Below are positions 38,792 through 55,728 of a DNA stretch of 64,000 nucleotides, piece after piece. This DNA is from Gaiellasilicea sp963707575. GTDB taxonomy: Bacteria > Actinomycetota > Thermoleophilia > Gaiellales > Gaiellaceae. The stretch spans positions 2,046,001-2,110,000 of the forward strand of contig OY970171.1 of the NCBI GenBank assembly GCA_963707575.1, written 5' to 3'. Position numbers and translations under genes: made by a program. The notes beneath the pieces are model-generated. The model was not told where the DNA came from. It worked only from the letters and a program-made list of their open reading frames with translations, and searched no databases. Positions within the stretch are counted from its first letter, which is position 1; the number at the start of each line of letters is the position of its first letter.

Positions 38792-40033
38792 ATGATCGTG
38801 AAAGCTCTGCTGTTCGTGCTCGCGGCGCTCGTGCTCGCCCCCGCCGCGTTCGCGGGCAAGCCTCAGGCGGACGTGCGGTTTTCGACCTTCAACGCCTCGC
38901 TCAACCGCAGCGCCGCCGGCCAGCTCGTCGCCGATCTCTCGACACCCATGAACCAGCAAGCGCGGAACGTGGCCGAGACCCTGCAGCGCGTCCGTCCCGA
39001 CGTCGTCCTGATCAACGAGTTCGACTACGACGCCGCCGGCGACGCACTGCGACTGTTCCAGGACAACTACCTGTCGGTCTCGCAGAACGGTGCGGCGCCG
39101 ATCAACTACCGCTTCCGCTTCGCCGCCGAGTCGAACACTGGCATCCCGTCTGGCTTCGACCTGAATAACGACGGCGTCATCGGTGGGCCTGACGACGCGT
39201 TCGGGTTCGGCTTCTATCCGGGACAGTTCGGGATGGCGGTGTACTCGCGCTATCCGATCGATCAGACCGGGATCCGTACCTTCCAGAAGTTCCTTTGGAG
39301 GGACATGCCGGGCGCGAAGTTGCCGGACGATCCAACGACGGCGGCACCTGCCGACTGGTACTCGCCGGCGGAGCTGGACGTCCTCCGGCTCTCGTCCAAG
39401 AGCCACTGGGACCTGCCGATCGTGATCGGGAAGAAGGTCGTCCACTTCCTTGTGAGCCATCCGACCCCGCCGGTCTTCGACGGACCCGAGGATCGGAACG
39501 GAAAGCGGAACTTCGACGAGATCCGTCTCTGGGCCGACTACATCACCCCAGGGCGCGGGTCATATCTCTACGACGACGCCGGCCGGCGCGGTGGATTGAA
39601 GCCGGGCTCCCCGTTTGTGATCGCAGGAGACCAGAACTCCGACCCGCTCGACGGCGACAGCATCCCCGGCGCGATCCAGCAGCTGCTGGAGAACCCGCTC
39701 GTGAACACGCGCATGACGCCTTCGAGCCCAGGAGCCGTCGAGCAGAACGCGCTCCAGGGCGGCATCAACCTGACGCACAAGTCGGATCCGAAGTTCGACA
39801 CGGCAGATTTCGCGGACAACGCTCCGGGCAATCTGCGGGCCGACTACGTGCTGCCGCGGAGGAACCTCAAGATCGTCGGTTCGGGCGTCTTCTGGCCGCT
39901 CATGGCCGACCCACTCTTCCGGCTCGTCGGCGTCTTCCCGTTCCCGACCTCCGACCACCGGCTCGTCTGGGTGGACGTGACGCTGCCGGGTGGGCCCCGA
40001 CGCGGGGACGACGGCACGACGGAGGACGAGTAG
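38792..40033 (+). CDS. Secreted endonuclease/exonuclease/phosphatase-family protein
   Basis: 413 residues. Signal peptide 1-21 (ends AAFAG). The EEP fold motifs occur in order: FSTFNASLN (near 30), DVVLINEFDYD with the metal-binding Glu, HFLVSHPTPP, FVIAGDQNSDPLDGD and the final TSDHRLVWVDV containing the catalytic Asp-His. This group of exported proteins is probably a phosphodiesterase or nuclease and often has calcium-like DLNNDGVIGGPDD loops, present here near 125. GGAGGAGGGAG precedes the ATG at 38792; a start at 38756 is less likely. Confidence 0.85.
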   Translation: MIVKALLFVLAALVLAPAAFAGKPQADVRFSTFNASLNRSAAGQLVADLSTPMNQQARNVAETLQRVRPDVVLINEFDYDAAGDALRLFQDNYLSVSQNGAAPINYRFRFAAESNTGIPSGFDLNNDGVIGGPDDAFGFGFYPGQFGMAVYSRYPIDQTGIRTFQKFLWRDMPGAKLPDDPTTAAPADWYSPAELDVLRLSSKSHWDLPIVIGKKVVHFLVSHPTPPVFDGPEDRNGKRNFDEIRLWADYITPGRGSYLYDDAGRRGGLKPGSPFVIAGDQNSDPLDGDSIPGAIQQLLENPLVNTRMTPSSPGAVEQNALQGGINLTHKSDPKFDTADFADNAPGNLRADYVLPRRNLKIVGSGVFWPLMADPLFRLVGVFPFPTSDHRLVWVDVTLPGGPRRGDDGTTEDE

Positions 40034-40038
40034 CGCGG

Positions 40039-40635
40039 TCAGGCCGCGACTGCTGCGAGGTCCGCACCGGCCTCGTGGCAGTCGCGGCAGCGAGCCTCGT
40101 ACTGCTCGTTGGCCCCGACCACGATCGTGTCGCCCGAGTACGGCGCCGGGGAGCCGTCGACGAGCCGCTGCGTCGTCGTCGCCGGACCGCCGCAGCGGTG
40201 GCAGACGGCCTGCAGCTTGTCCACGAACTCGGCGTGGGCGAGCAGGTCGGGCATTGCTCCGAACGGCAGCCGCCGGAAGTCCTGGTCGAGCCCGGCGGCG
40301 ACGACGCGCACGCCGGCGTCGGCGAGCCGGAGCGCGGCGCTGACGACGTCCGCCTCGAAGAACTGCACCTCGTCGATCCCCACCACCTCGTAGCCGTCCG
40401 CCCGCGCGAGCAGCTCGGCCACGCCCGCCACGGGGACGCCGCGCATCCGCGCGCCCGCATGGCTGACGACGTCGGCGGCGTCGTAGCGGTCGTCGATCCG
40501 GGGCTTGAAGATGACCACGCGCTGCCCCGCGATCTCCGCGCGGCGCAGCCGCCGGATCATCTCCTCGCTCTTGCCGCTGAACATCGGCCCGCAGATCACC
40601 TCGAGCCAGCCGCCGCTGGGGTTGTGCCTGATCAC
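40039..40635 (-). CDS. tdk: Thymidine kinase
   Basis: 198 residues from GTG at 40635. Type II thymidine kinase phosphorylating thymidine with ATP. P-loop GPMFSGKSEE (about 16-25), KPRIDDRY, DEVQFFE (Walker B-like with catalytic Glu), GLDQDFRRLPFG and the structural zinc cysteines CHRC (near 146) and CRDC (near 185). Typical length. Convergent with the nuclease-fold gene, only five bases apart, so transcripts overlap. Confidence 0.93.
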   Translation of the reverse strand: MIRHNPSGGWLEVICGPMFSGKSEEMIRRLRRAEIAGQRVVIFKPRIDDRYDAADVVSHAGARMRGVPVAGVAELLARADGYEVVGIDEVQFFEADVVSAALRLADAGVRVVAAGLDQDFRRLPFGAMPDLLAHAEFVDKLQAVCHRCGGPATTTQRLVDGSPAPYSGDTIVVGANEQYEARCRDCHEAGADLAAVAA

Positions 40636-40767
40636 GCTCGGCACTCTAGAAACGAGGCCGGACAGCCGCCTCGGCCGGGCCGGAGGATGTTGTCGGCCGG
40701 ATCTGCACCTGAGACACTTGTCAACATCTATCCGCCCCGTCGCCCACTCGCCTCTTCGCCTCGCCGC

Positions 40768-41433
40768 GTGACGGCGTGGCTCGGTCTCGCCGCGGCCGCA
40801 GCTGCACTCGCCCTTGCCCCAGCGGCGTACGCGGCCGGCAGTGTCGTCCCGTACCTCTCGAGGGGCGCCGGCGTCTACGTGGAGGAGGCGACCGGCCAGC
40901 CGGCGGCGCACGGCGGGCGCTCGCCTGCGCCCCTGATCCCGGGCATCCACTTCCTGCCGCCGCTCGTGATCCTCGTCGCTCCGCCTCCGCCGCCTCCCCC
41001 GAGCGATCCCGTGTACGCGGTCGACCCCGCCCTGGGCGGCTACTACCGGTCCGACCTCGGAGCGGCCGTGGGCATCGCCGTCTTCTGCCGCTCGGATGCC
41101 ACCTGGCCCGCCGACCTGCCCGCCGCGACGGGGTACTGGACGCCCGGCGGGACACAGATCACGATGCGGATCCGGCGCTGCGAAGGCATCGTCCCGTCGC
41201 TGGCGAGGACCGAGCTGTGGGCCCGGGGGCTGTTCGTCCTCGCCCACGAGGCTGCGCACTACCGCGGGCTCCCCGACGAGTGCGACGCCGACAGGACCGC
41301 GATCGCGGACATGCCCGAGCTCGCCCTGCGGCTCGGCTTCACCGTCGCCGACGGCGTCGCCGGCCGCGACCTGCTGCTGACCATCTATCGCGCCGCGCCG
41401 CTGCCGCCGCCGTACTGCCTCGGCTCGTTCTGA
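40768..41433 (+). CDS. Secreted putative zinc metalloprotease (HEAAH)
   Basis: 221 residues from GTG at 40768. Signal peptide VTAWLGLAAAAAALALAPAA. A proline run (about 73-81) separates a short N-terminal region from a C-terminal domain. LFVLAHEAAHYRGLPDECDA (about 151-170) has the HExxH zinc motif, and the Glu in DECDADRTA, 11 residues after the second His, could be the third ligand. Four or more cysteines suggest disulfides. It might be a small wall or pilin-type metallopeptidase; the family is not recognised. Confidence 0.65.
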   Translation: MTAWLGLAAAAAALALAPAAYAAGSVVPYLSRGAGVYVEEATGQPAAHGGRSPAPLIPGIHFLPPLVILVAPPPPPPPSDPVYAVDPALGGYYRSDLGAAVGIAVFCRSDATWPADLPAATGYWTPGGTQITMRIRRCEGIVPSLARTELWARGLFVLAHEAAHYRGLPDECDADRTAIADMPELALRLGFTVADGVAGRDLLLTIYRAAPLPPPYCLGSF

Positions 41434-41495
41434 TGCTTGCGTTGCGGGCGAGGATCGTGCCCGCGGGGGTCGAGGATGGTCCTCGCGGGAGTTGC

Positions 41496-41501
41496 TACAC
41501 T
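41496..41501 (+). promoter_or_regulatory. Candidate -10 box before tRNA-Met
   Basis: TACACT, 11 bases upstream of the mature tRNA 5' end; it probably drives tRNA-Met and the rpmG-secE-nusG unit. No clear -35 box is visible. Confidence 0.4.
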
Positions 41502-41512
41502 CAACCGTCCGC

Positions 41513-41586
41513 GGCGGCGTAGCTCAGCTGGTTAGAGCAGCGGAATCATAATCCGCGTGTCGCAGGTTCGAGTCCTGCCGCCGCTA
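41513..41586 (+). tRNA. tRNA-Met (anticodon CAT)
   Basis: Acceptor GGCGGCG pairs with CGCCGCT (G-T at the end), D-arm GCTCAGCTGGTTAGAGC, anticodon stem GCGGA/TCCGC with loop ATCATAA, and T-arm GCAGG-TTCGAGT-CCTGC. Elongator methionine tRNA by position before rpmG. A lysidine tRNA-Ile with the same anticodon cannot be excluded by sequence alone. Confidence 0.93.
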
Positions 41587-41631
41587 CTCCTCAAGAGTCT
41601 TTCCACCCGAAAACGAGAGAACACGATCTAG

Positions 41632-41793
41632 ATGGCAGCCGGAGTACGAGTCGCGATCACGCTCGCCTGCACCGAGTGCAAGCGGCGCAACTACCAGACG
41701 AACAAGTCGAAGCGGAACACGCCGGACCGCGTGGAGTTCAAGAAGTACTGCCGCTGGTGCGGGCAGCACACGCCGCACCGGGAGACGCGCTAG
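41632..41793 (+). CDS. rpmG: 50S ribosomal protein L33
   Basis: 53 residues: MAAGVRVAITLACTECKRRN, then YQTNKSKRNTPDRVEFKKYC and RWCGQHTPHRETR. The zinc-type L33 keeps both CxxC pairs (CTEC and CRWC). The usual place before secE. TAGTG overlap with secE. Confidence 0.95.
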   Translation: MAAGVRVAITLACTECKRRNYQTNKSKRNTPDRVEFKKYCRWCGQHTPHRETR

Positions 41794-42146
41794 TGGCCAG
41801 GGAGACCAGGGGGCAGCGCCGCCGCGCGAAGGCGAAGGCGAGCGGCAAGGAGCTCGAGCCGAAGCAGAAGCCGGCAGCACCGCAGAGGGCTCGGCAGCGT
41901 CAGGCGCAGGTGCGCCCGGCTGCGCAGCCCGCCTCGGTGCAGACCGGCCGCCGCGAGCCGCGCGAGCGCGGCAAGTTCGTCAAGGAGGCCTGGGCCGAGC
42001 TGAAGAAGGTCGAGTGGCCGAGCCGCGGTCAGGTCGTCCAGGGCACGATCGTCGTCCTCATCGCCTGCATCATCGTCGGCGCCTTCCTGTACGGCGCCGA
42101 CCAGTTGTTCAAGCCCTTCGTCCGCAACGTTCTGCTCGGCGAATAG
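41793..42146 (+). CDS. secE: Preprotein translocase subunit SecE
   Basis: 117 residues from GTG at 41793. The first 65 residues are a basic Arg/Lys/Gln-rich extension, common in actinobacteria. The conserved part is FVKEAWAELKKVEWPSRGQV followed by one transmembrane helix (IVVLIACIIVGAFLYGADQL). Membrane component of SecYEG. Confidence 0.93.
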   Translation: MARETRGQRRRAKAKASGKELEPKQKPAAPQRARQRQAQVRPAAQPASVQTGRREPRERGKFVKEAWAELKKVEWPSRGQVVQGTIVVLIACIIVGAFLYGADQLFKPFVRNVLLGE

Positions 42147-42160
42147 GAAAGGCGACGACG

Positions 42161-42696
42161 ATGTTCCGCTGGTATGTGATCAACACCTATTCCGGGCACG
42201 AGAACAAGGTCAAGGCCAACCTCGAGCACCGGATCGTCTCGATGAACCAGGCGCCGCGCTTCCGCCGCGTCGTCGTCCCGACCGAGCAGGTGATCGAGAC
42301 GAAGGACGGCCAGAAGGTGCAGATCGAGAAGCGCGTGCTCCCGGGCTACGTGCTCGTGAACATGGACCTGAACGACGACGCGTGGACGGTCGTCAAGAAC
42401 ACGCCCGGGCGTGACCGGCTTCGTCGGCGCCGGCGCGAAGCCCGTGCCGCTGTCGCAGCCCGAGGTCGACAAGATCCTGCACACGGGGGCCGCCGCTACG
42501 GCGCCGCCGCGCTCCGCTCCCAGGTCGCGTTCAGCTCGGCGAGTCGGTGAAGGTAACCTCCGGGCCGCTCTCCGACTTCGACGGCGAGATCGTCGACGTC
42601 AACGCCGACCAGCAGAAGCTGAAGGTGCTCGTCGACATCTTCGAGCGCCAGGTCCCGGTCGAGCTCGGGTTCGACCAGGTCAAGAAGATCGACTGA
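42161..42696 (+). CDS. nusG: Transcription termination/antitermination protein NusG, with indels
   Basis: The NGN domain begins MFRWYVINTYSGHENKVKAN, with VLPGYVLVNMDLNDDAWTVV. The KOW domain is recognisable as ESVKVTSGPLSDFDGEIVDV and the end ELGFDQVKKID. The frame changes three times: +1 near 42408 (NTPGVTGF), then about -1 in 42485-42515 and -1 near 42528 (VAF|QLGE). Corrected length is about 178 residues, normal. Binds RNA polymerase and Rho. Confidence 0.9.
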
Positions 42697-42708
42697 TGAC
42701 GGGAAGAG

Positions 42709-43137
42709 ATGGCGAAGAAGGTCCTGACACTGATCAAGCTGCAGATCCCGGGCGGGCAGGCCAACCCTGCGCCGCCGGTCGGCCCCGCGCTCGGCCAGCA
42801 CGGGGTCAACATCATGGAGTTCTGCAAGGCGTTCAACGCGCAGACCGCGCAGGAGAACGGCCGCATCACGCCGGTCGAGATCACGGTCTTCGAGGACCGC
42901 TCGTTCACCTTCATCACGAAGACGCCGCCGGCCGCCGTGCTGATCAAGGAGGCGCTCGGGCTCGAGAAGGGCTCGTCCGAGCCGAACCGGAACAAGGTCG
43001 GCCGGCTCTCACGCAGGCGCAGGTGCGCTCGATCGCCGAGACCAAGCTCGTCGGACCTGAACGCGCGCGACGTCGACCAGGCGATGCTCGTGATCGCCGG
43101 GACGGCGCGCAGCATGGGCGTGGAGGTGGAGAAGTAA
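42709..43137 (+). CDS. rplK: 50S ribosomal protein L11, with a compensated double indel
   Basis: 142 residues, apparently intact. However, residues about 102-117 read LSRRRRCARSPRPSSSD where the family has roughly LTQAQVRSIAETKLVD. The latter appears in the shifted frame, bounded by +2 near 43009 and +1 near 43054; the sum of three restores the frame. Correct length would be 141. The remainder (IPGGQANPAPPVGPALGQHG, GTARSMGVEV) is canonical. TAATG overlap with rplA. Confidence 0.93.
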   Translation: MAKKVLTLIKLQIPGGQANPAPPVGPALGQHGVNIMEFCKAFNAQTAQENGRITPVEITVFEDRSFTFITKTPPAAVLIKEALGLEKGSSEPNRNKVGRLSRRRRCARSPRPSSSDLNARDVDQAMLVIAGTARSMGVEVEK

Positions 43138-43873
43138 TGGCCGCGCACGGCAAGCGCTACAACGAGTCGCGCGCGAAGATCGACCGCGAGCAGCTCTACT
43201 CGCCCGCCGAGGCGATCAAGATCCTCAAGGAGCTGCCCGACGCGAAGTTCGACGAGACCGTCGAGGCGCACTTCCGCCTCGGCCTGAACGTCCGCCACGC
43301 CGACGCAGCAGCTCCGCGGCACGCTGATGCTTCCGCACGGCACCGGCAAGAGCGTCCGCGTCGCCGTCTTCGCCGAGGGCGACAAGGCGCGCGAGGCCGA
43401 GGAGGCAGGGGCGGACGTCGTCGGCTCCGCCGACCTCGCGAAGCGAGATCGAGGAAGGCTTCACGGACTTCGACGTCGCGATCGCGACGCCCGACCAGAT
43501 GGGCAACGTCGGCAAGCTCGGCCGCGTGCTCGGCCCGCGCGGCCTGATGCCGAACCCGAAGACCGGCACGGTCACGTTCGACGTCGGCAAGGCGGTCACG
43601 CGACGCGAAGGCCGGCAAGCTCGAGTACCGCACCGACCGCGGCGCGAACGTCCACGTCTCGATCGGGAAGAAGAGCTTCGAGCGAGCGCGACCTGCTCGA
43701 GAACTACGCGACGCTGATCGAGGAGATCGTCCGCGCGAAGCCCGCCGCCGCGAAGGGCCGCTACATCCAGCAGATCACGCTGACGACGCACGATGGGCCC
43801 CGGCGTGCGCGTCGACCCGGCGCGCGTCCGCGGGATCCTCGAGGAGCTCGAGCAGGAGGCCGTCCCGGCCTAG
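43137..43873 (+). CDS. rplA: 50S ribosomal protein L1, with indels
   Basis: Begins AAHGKRYNESRAKIDREQLY. The protein is continuous only after removing single extra bases near 43302, 43444, 43602, 43684 and 43791. The pieces then give RLGLNVRHADQQLRGTLMLP, IATPDQMGNVGKLGRVLGPR, GLMPNPKTGTVTFDVGKAV and ENYATLIEEIVRAKPAAAKG. The five shifts exactly account for the frame change between the ATG and TAG. About 244 residues after correction, slightly longer than usual. Confidence 0.92.
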
Positions 43874-43879
43874 GTTTTC

Positions 43880-44020
43880 CGTCCACAGCCCGTCGCCACA
43901 GACAGCCGGCAGCGCCTTCCGAGGACGCAGAGGACCGGCCGAGGCGGCCCGGACGACGATTCTCGTCATCTCCGAGCCCGCCTCCGTGCGGGCTCGATCG
44001 TTTCAACGAGGAGGTGAGAG
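43880..44020 (+). promoter_or_regulatory. Candidate L10 leader (autoregulatory rplJL mRNA leader)
   Basis: 140-base non-coding leader between rplA and rplJ, the position where the L10(L12)4 complex represses its own mRNA. A hairpin GAGCCCGC (43974-43981) / GCGGGCTC (43988-43995) lies before a short T-containing stretch. Position and hairpin are seen; the L10-binding kink-turn was not resolved by eye. Confidence 0.55.
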
Positions 44021-44790
44021 ATGCAGAAGAGTGAGAAGGAGCGGGTCGTCGCGGAGCTGACCGAGCGGCTGCGGACCGTCGGAGACGTTGATCGTCGCCG
44101 ACTACCGCGGCCTGACGAACGCCGAGATCGACGGCTTGCGCAGCGAAGCTGATCGAGCACGGCGCCCGCTTCTCCGTCGTCAAGAACACGCTCACGCGCC
44201 GCGCGGCCGAGGCCGCCGGGGCGGACGCGCTGCTCGCCCTGCTCGAGGGCCCGTCGGCGATCGCGTTCGTCGAGAGCGACGGCGACCCGTCGCGGTCGCG
44301 AAGGCGCTCAGCGACGCGGCCGCGAGACGAAGATCCTCGCGATCCGCGGCGGCGTGCTCGAGGGCGCGGTCGCTGTCGGCGGAGGAGGTCGAGAGCCTGG
44401 CGAAGCTGCCGCCGGCCGACGTCTGCGCGCGCAGCTCGTCGGCGCGATCGATGTCGCCGCTGACGACCGTCGTCGCACTCGTCTCGGCCCCGCTGCGCGA
44501 CCTCGTCGGGCTGATCGACGCCCGCATCGAGCAGCTGAAGGAGCAGGGCGACACGTCCGCGGCCGAGGCCGCTCCGGCTGCCCGAAGCCGCCGCGGCCGA
44601 AGCCACAGGCCGAGCCCGAGGCCGCGCCGGAGGCTGCCGCCGAGCCGAGAGGCCAGCGGCCGAGGAGCCAGAGGCCGTTGCTGAGCCCGAGACCGAGCCG
44701 GAGGCTGCGGCCGAGCCCGCTGCCGAGGCCGAGGCAGGACCGGAAGAGACCACCGAAGAGACCACTGAGACGCAGGAGGAGCAGGAGTAA
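44021..44790 (+). CDS. rplJ: 50S ribosomal protein L10, with indels and acidic tail
   Basis: GAGGAGGTGAG before the ATG. Starts MQKSEKERVVAELTERLRT. Pieces in different frames give ETLIVADYRGLTNAEIDGLR, KLIEHGARFSVVKNTLTRRA and TTVVALVSAPLRDLVGLIDA. About eight or nine indels of one base (both insertions and deletions) lie between 44080 and 44660. The C-terminus is an unusual Ala/Glu/Pro/Thr-rich extension of about 70 residues ending TTEETTETQEEQE. TAATG overlap with rplL. Confidence 0.9.
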
Positions 44791-45178
44791 TGGCAACCGA
44801 TACCGCGAAGGTGCTCGAGACGCTCGGCAAGATGACCGTGCTCGAGCTCGTCGAGCTGAAGAACGAAGATCGAGGAGGAGTGGGGCGTCACCGCCGCCGC
44901 TCCGATGGCGGTCGCGGCCCCCGGCGCTGCGGCGGCGGGCGACGGCGGCGGCGCGCGGCGGAGGAGAAGACCGCCTTCGACGTCGTCTCACGGCCGCCGG
45001 CGACAAGAAGATCCAGGTGATCAAGGTCGTCCGCGCGATCACCGGCCTCGGCCTCAAGGAGGCGAAGGACCTCGTCGACGGCGCCCCGAGCGCCGTCAAG
45101 GAGGGCGTCGCCCAGGAGGAGGCCGACTCGATCAAGGCCCAGCTGGAAGAGGCCGGCGCGGCCGTCGAGCTGAAGTAA
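44790..45178 (+). CDS. rplL: 50S ribosomal protein L7/L12, with indels
   Basis: N-terminal dimerisation domain (AKVLETLGKMTVLELVELKN), Ala/Gly hinge and C-terminal domain (GDKKIQVIKVVRAITGLGLK, EAKDLVDGAPSAVKEGV). Frame changes near 44866 (+1), 44955 (two-base gain or one-base loss) and 44988 (-1) must be corrected to join them. Normal length of about 129 residues. Confidence 0.92.
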
Positions 45179-45203
45179 GGCGGTAGATCCGTCGGAGCGA
45201 GTA

Positions 45204-45230
45204 CCGGAGGCGCCTGTCGGGCGCCTCCGG
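45204..45230 (+). terminator. Hairpin after rplL (terminator or attenuator before rpoB)
   Basis: CCGGAGGCGCC (45204-45214), five-base loop, GGCGCCTCCGG (45220-45230): a perfect 11-bp stem. In many bacteria partial termination here sets the ratio of ribosomal protein to RNA polymerase synthesis. The following 234 bases to rpoB hold no gene. Confidence 0.7.
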
Positions 45231-45464
45231 CCGTTCCGGCTCCCGACCGGAGCGCCCAGGCGGTGGCGAAACGCGCCCAGGACGGCTACACTGGGGCCTG
45301 AGGCAGCCCACCGCGGCTCAGGCTTGCGGTGGCAGGGTCGCGTCCGCTACCCTTCAGGGTTGCGCCGACGCACCTCGCGTTTCACTCTGCCCGTCAACGT
45401 CTGGGCTCCCGTCCAAGTTCTGCATCTCCATACCCTGCACGCCGTAAAGGGAGGCTGTTACCAC

Positions 45465-49131
<3,667 letters not shown>

Positions 49132-49184
49132 ACCGAAGACCAGAGAACTGAACCGACTGCAGAGAAGAAAGAGGCGCTGATCAC

Positions 49185-53792
<4,608 letters not shown>

Positions 53793-53804
53793 TCCGTTGC
53801 GCAA

Positions 53805-53834
53805 GGCGAGCATCCGCGGGAGCGGATGCTCGCC
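53805..53834 (+). terminator. rpoBC operon terminator
   Basis: GGCGAGCATCCG (53805-53816), six-base loop, CGGATGCTCGCC (53823-53834): a perfect 12-bp stem, 12 bases after the rpoC stop. Confidence 0.8.
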
Positions 53835-53991
53835 GCGCGCAGAGCTGCGTGCGCATGGTCGAGCCATGCCCACGGCAAGACCCCTGAAGGGCCGCTTCGC
53901 GGCCACCAGCTCGCTTGTCGGGCTTGAGGAAGCTCGCCGCTGCCTGCTTTCGGGCCGCTCGCCGGAGGGTCTGGTACAACGGGCAGGGGTC

Positions 53992-55723
53992 GTGAAGAGG
54001 CTGCTGCTCACACTCGTCGCCGTCGGCGCGGCCTTCGCCGCGGCACCGGCGCTCGCCCAGGCGGCGCCGTGCGTGCTCCCCTCGACGAAGCCGCTCTGGA
54101 TCGACTACGGCACGCCGCACGTGGAGAAGGTCTTCGGCAAGCCCGGCGTGATCGTGGCCGGCTCCGGGATCGACTACCCCGCCCGGATGCGCGCCGCGGG
54201 CGCCCAGACCGTCTACTGGGACATGTACCTGCGCTCGCGCGTCGGCACCCCGTCCGCGCCCGCGAGCCCGGCCTTGCTCGAGGAGCGTGCCAACCGCCTG
54301 TTCAAGTTCGCGGTCGACACGCTCGAGTGCGACACGCCGTGGATCGTGATGAACGAGCTCTACGGCGCCTCGACTGCCGACGCCCTGGACGGCGACGAAC
54401 GCCCAGTACCGGGCGAACGTGCTCCGTGGGCGCGCCTGCTCGCCGCCCGCGGGGCGAGGCCGGTCCTGCTGATCTCGAGCGAGCCCTTCACCGGGCCCGA
54501 CGCGGCGCCGTGGTGGCGCGACGTCGCGCAGGTCGCGGACCTCGTGCTCGAGAAGTACTTCGCCGCGCCGGGCGTGCACCGGGCCGGACCGGAGCTCGGC
54601 AGCCGCAGGATGCGCACCTCGATGCGCCGGAGCGCGTCCAGCCTCTTCTCGATGAACATCCCGCCATCCAAGGTCGGCTTCATGCTCGCCTTCCAGACCG
54701 GCAGCGGGATCGGCGGGCGCGAGGGCCTGAAGCCGGCGTCCGCCTGGTTCGAGGTCGCGAAGCTCCAGGCACTGGCTGCGCAGCAGGTCGTCGAGAGAGC
54801 TCGGCATCGCGCATGTCTGGTCATGGGGCTGGGGGATCTTCAACGCGGCCGGCAACGATCCGGACAAGCCAGGCGCCGCCTGCGTCTGGCTCTGGGCCCG
54901 CGACCCGAAGCTCTGCGACGCTCCGGCCGCGTACCGCTTCGACGCGGATCTACGCGCCGGGCAGATCGACCTGCCCACCGGCGTCCGCTGCGTCTATGGC
55001 GACGTGACCGTGACGCGGAACCAGATCGCCGACCTCGCGCGCGTCACGCGCGACTCGGAGGTCGCGCTCTCCGCGCTCTTCGCGCGCGCGGTCGAGCGCG
55101 CGTCGGCAGAGGTCACGAACAAGCAGGTGCTCGCCGCCGAGCGCACGCTCGTCGCGAACCGCTTCGGCGGCAACCGCGGCTCCTACCTCGCGGCGCTCCG
55201 GCGCGACCGCGCGACGCTGACGGTGGCGCGGGGCGTGATCGCGGACGAGCTCCGGCGCCGGGCGTTCCAGGCGCGCTTGCGCGTGAAGGCGCCGGGCCGG
55301 CTGCAGCTGGCCGAGTTCCAGGAGACGTACGGGACGATGCTCGCGCGAGAGCTAAAGATCGAGCCTGCGCCGTCCTGGCTCCCGGGCGGCAGCGGTCTCG
55401 TACTCGAGACCGACGCGCCCACCGGTGTCTTCTCGCTGCGCACGGACGGGACCGCGACGATCCGCACCTTCGAAGGCGTCTTCCGCGTGCGCGCCGTGGG
55501 CGAGACGACACCGCTCGCCGCGGTCCCGTTCGGGCTCGCCCGCCCTGCGCTGGCGCGGTCGCTCCGGGCCGCCGCACGCGGTGACGCCTACCACGTCTGG
55601 ACGGCGCGCACGCAGAACGACGCGCTCGATCGGATCCGCTGTCTGCGCGACCGCCTTCCGGCTGTCGGGGCCGTCGAGCTCGCGGGCTTCCTGCCCTTCC
55701 TGACGCTGGACGAGAGCGGCTAG
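53992..55723 (+). CDS. Secreted protein of unknown function, frameshifted
   Basis: GTG start with signal peptide (about 1-24, ends LAQAA). The first part contains WIDYGTPHVEKVFGKPGVIV and TPWIVMNELYGAS. The central part (VLLISSEPFTGPDAAPWWRD, VGFMLAFQTGSGIGGREGLK) recalls a barrel-type hydrolase fold but no family is recognised. The end (about 55010-55723) is helical, then beta-rich. The frame shifts by +1 near 54798 (VV|RELGIAHVWSWGWG). Near 54390-54440 a second, compensated shift is suspected because NAQYRANVL reads in another frame. About 577 residues after correction. A TACAAC box lies about 14 bases upstream. Confidence 0.7.
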
Positions 55724-55728
55724 GCCTC

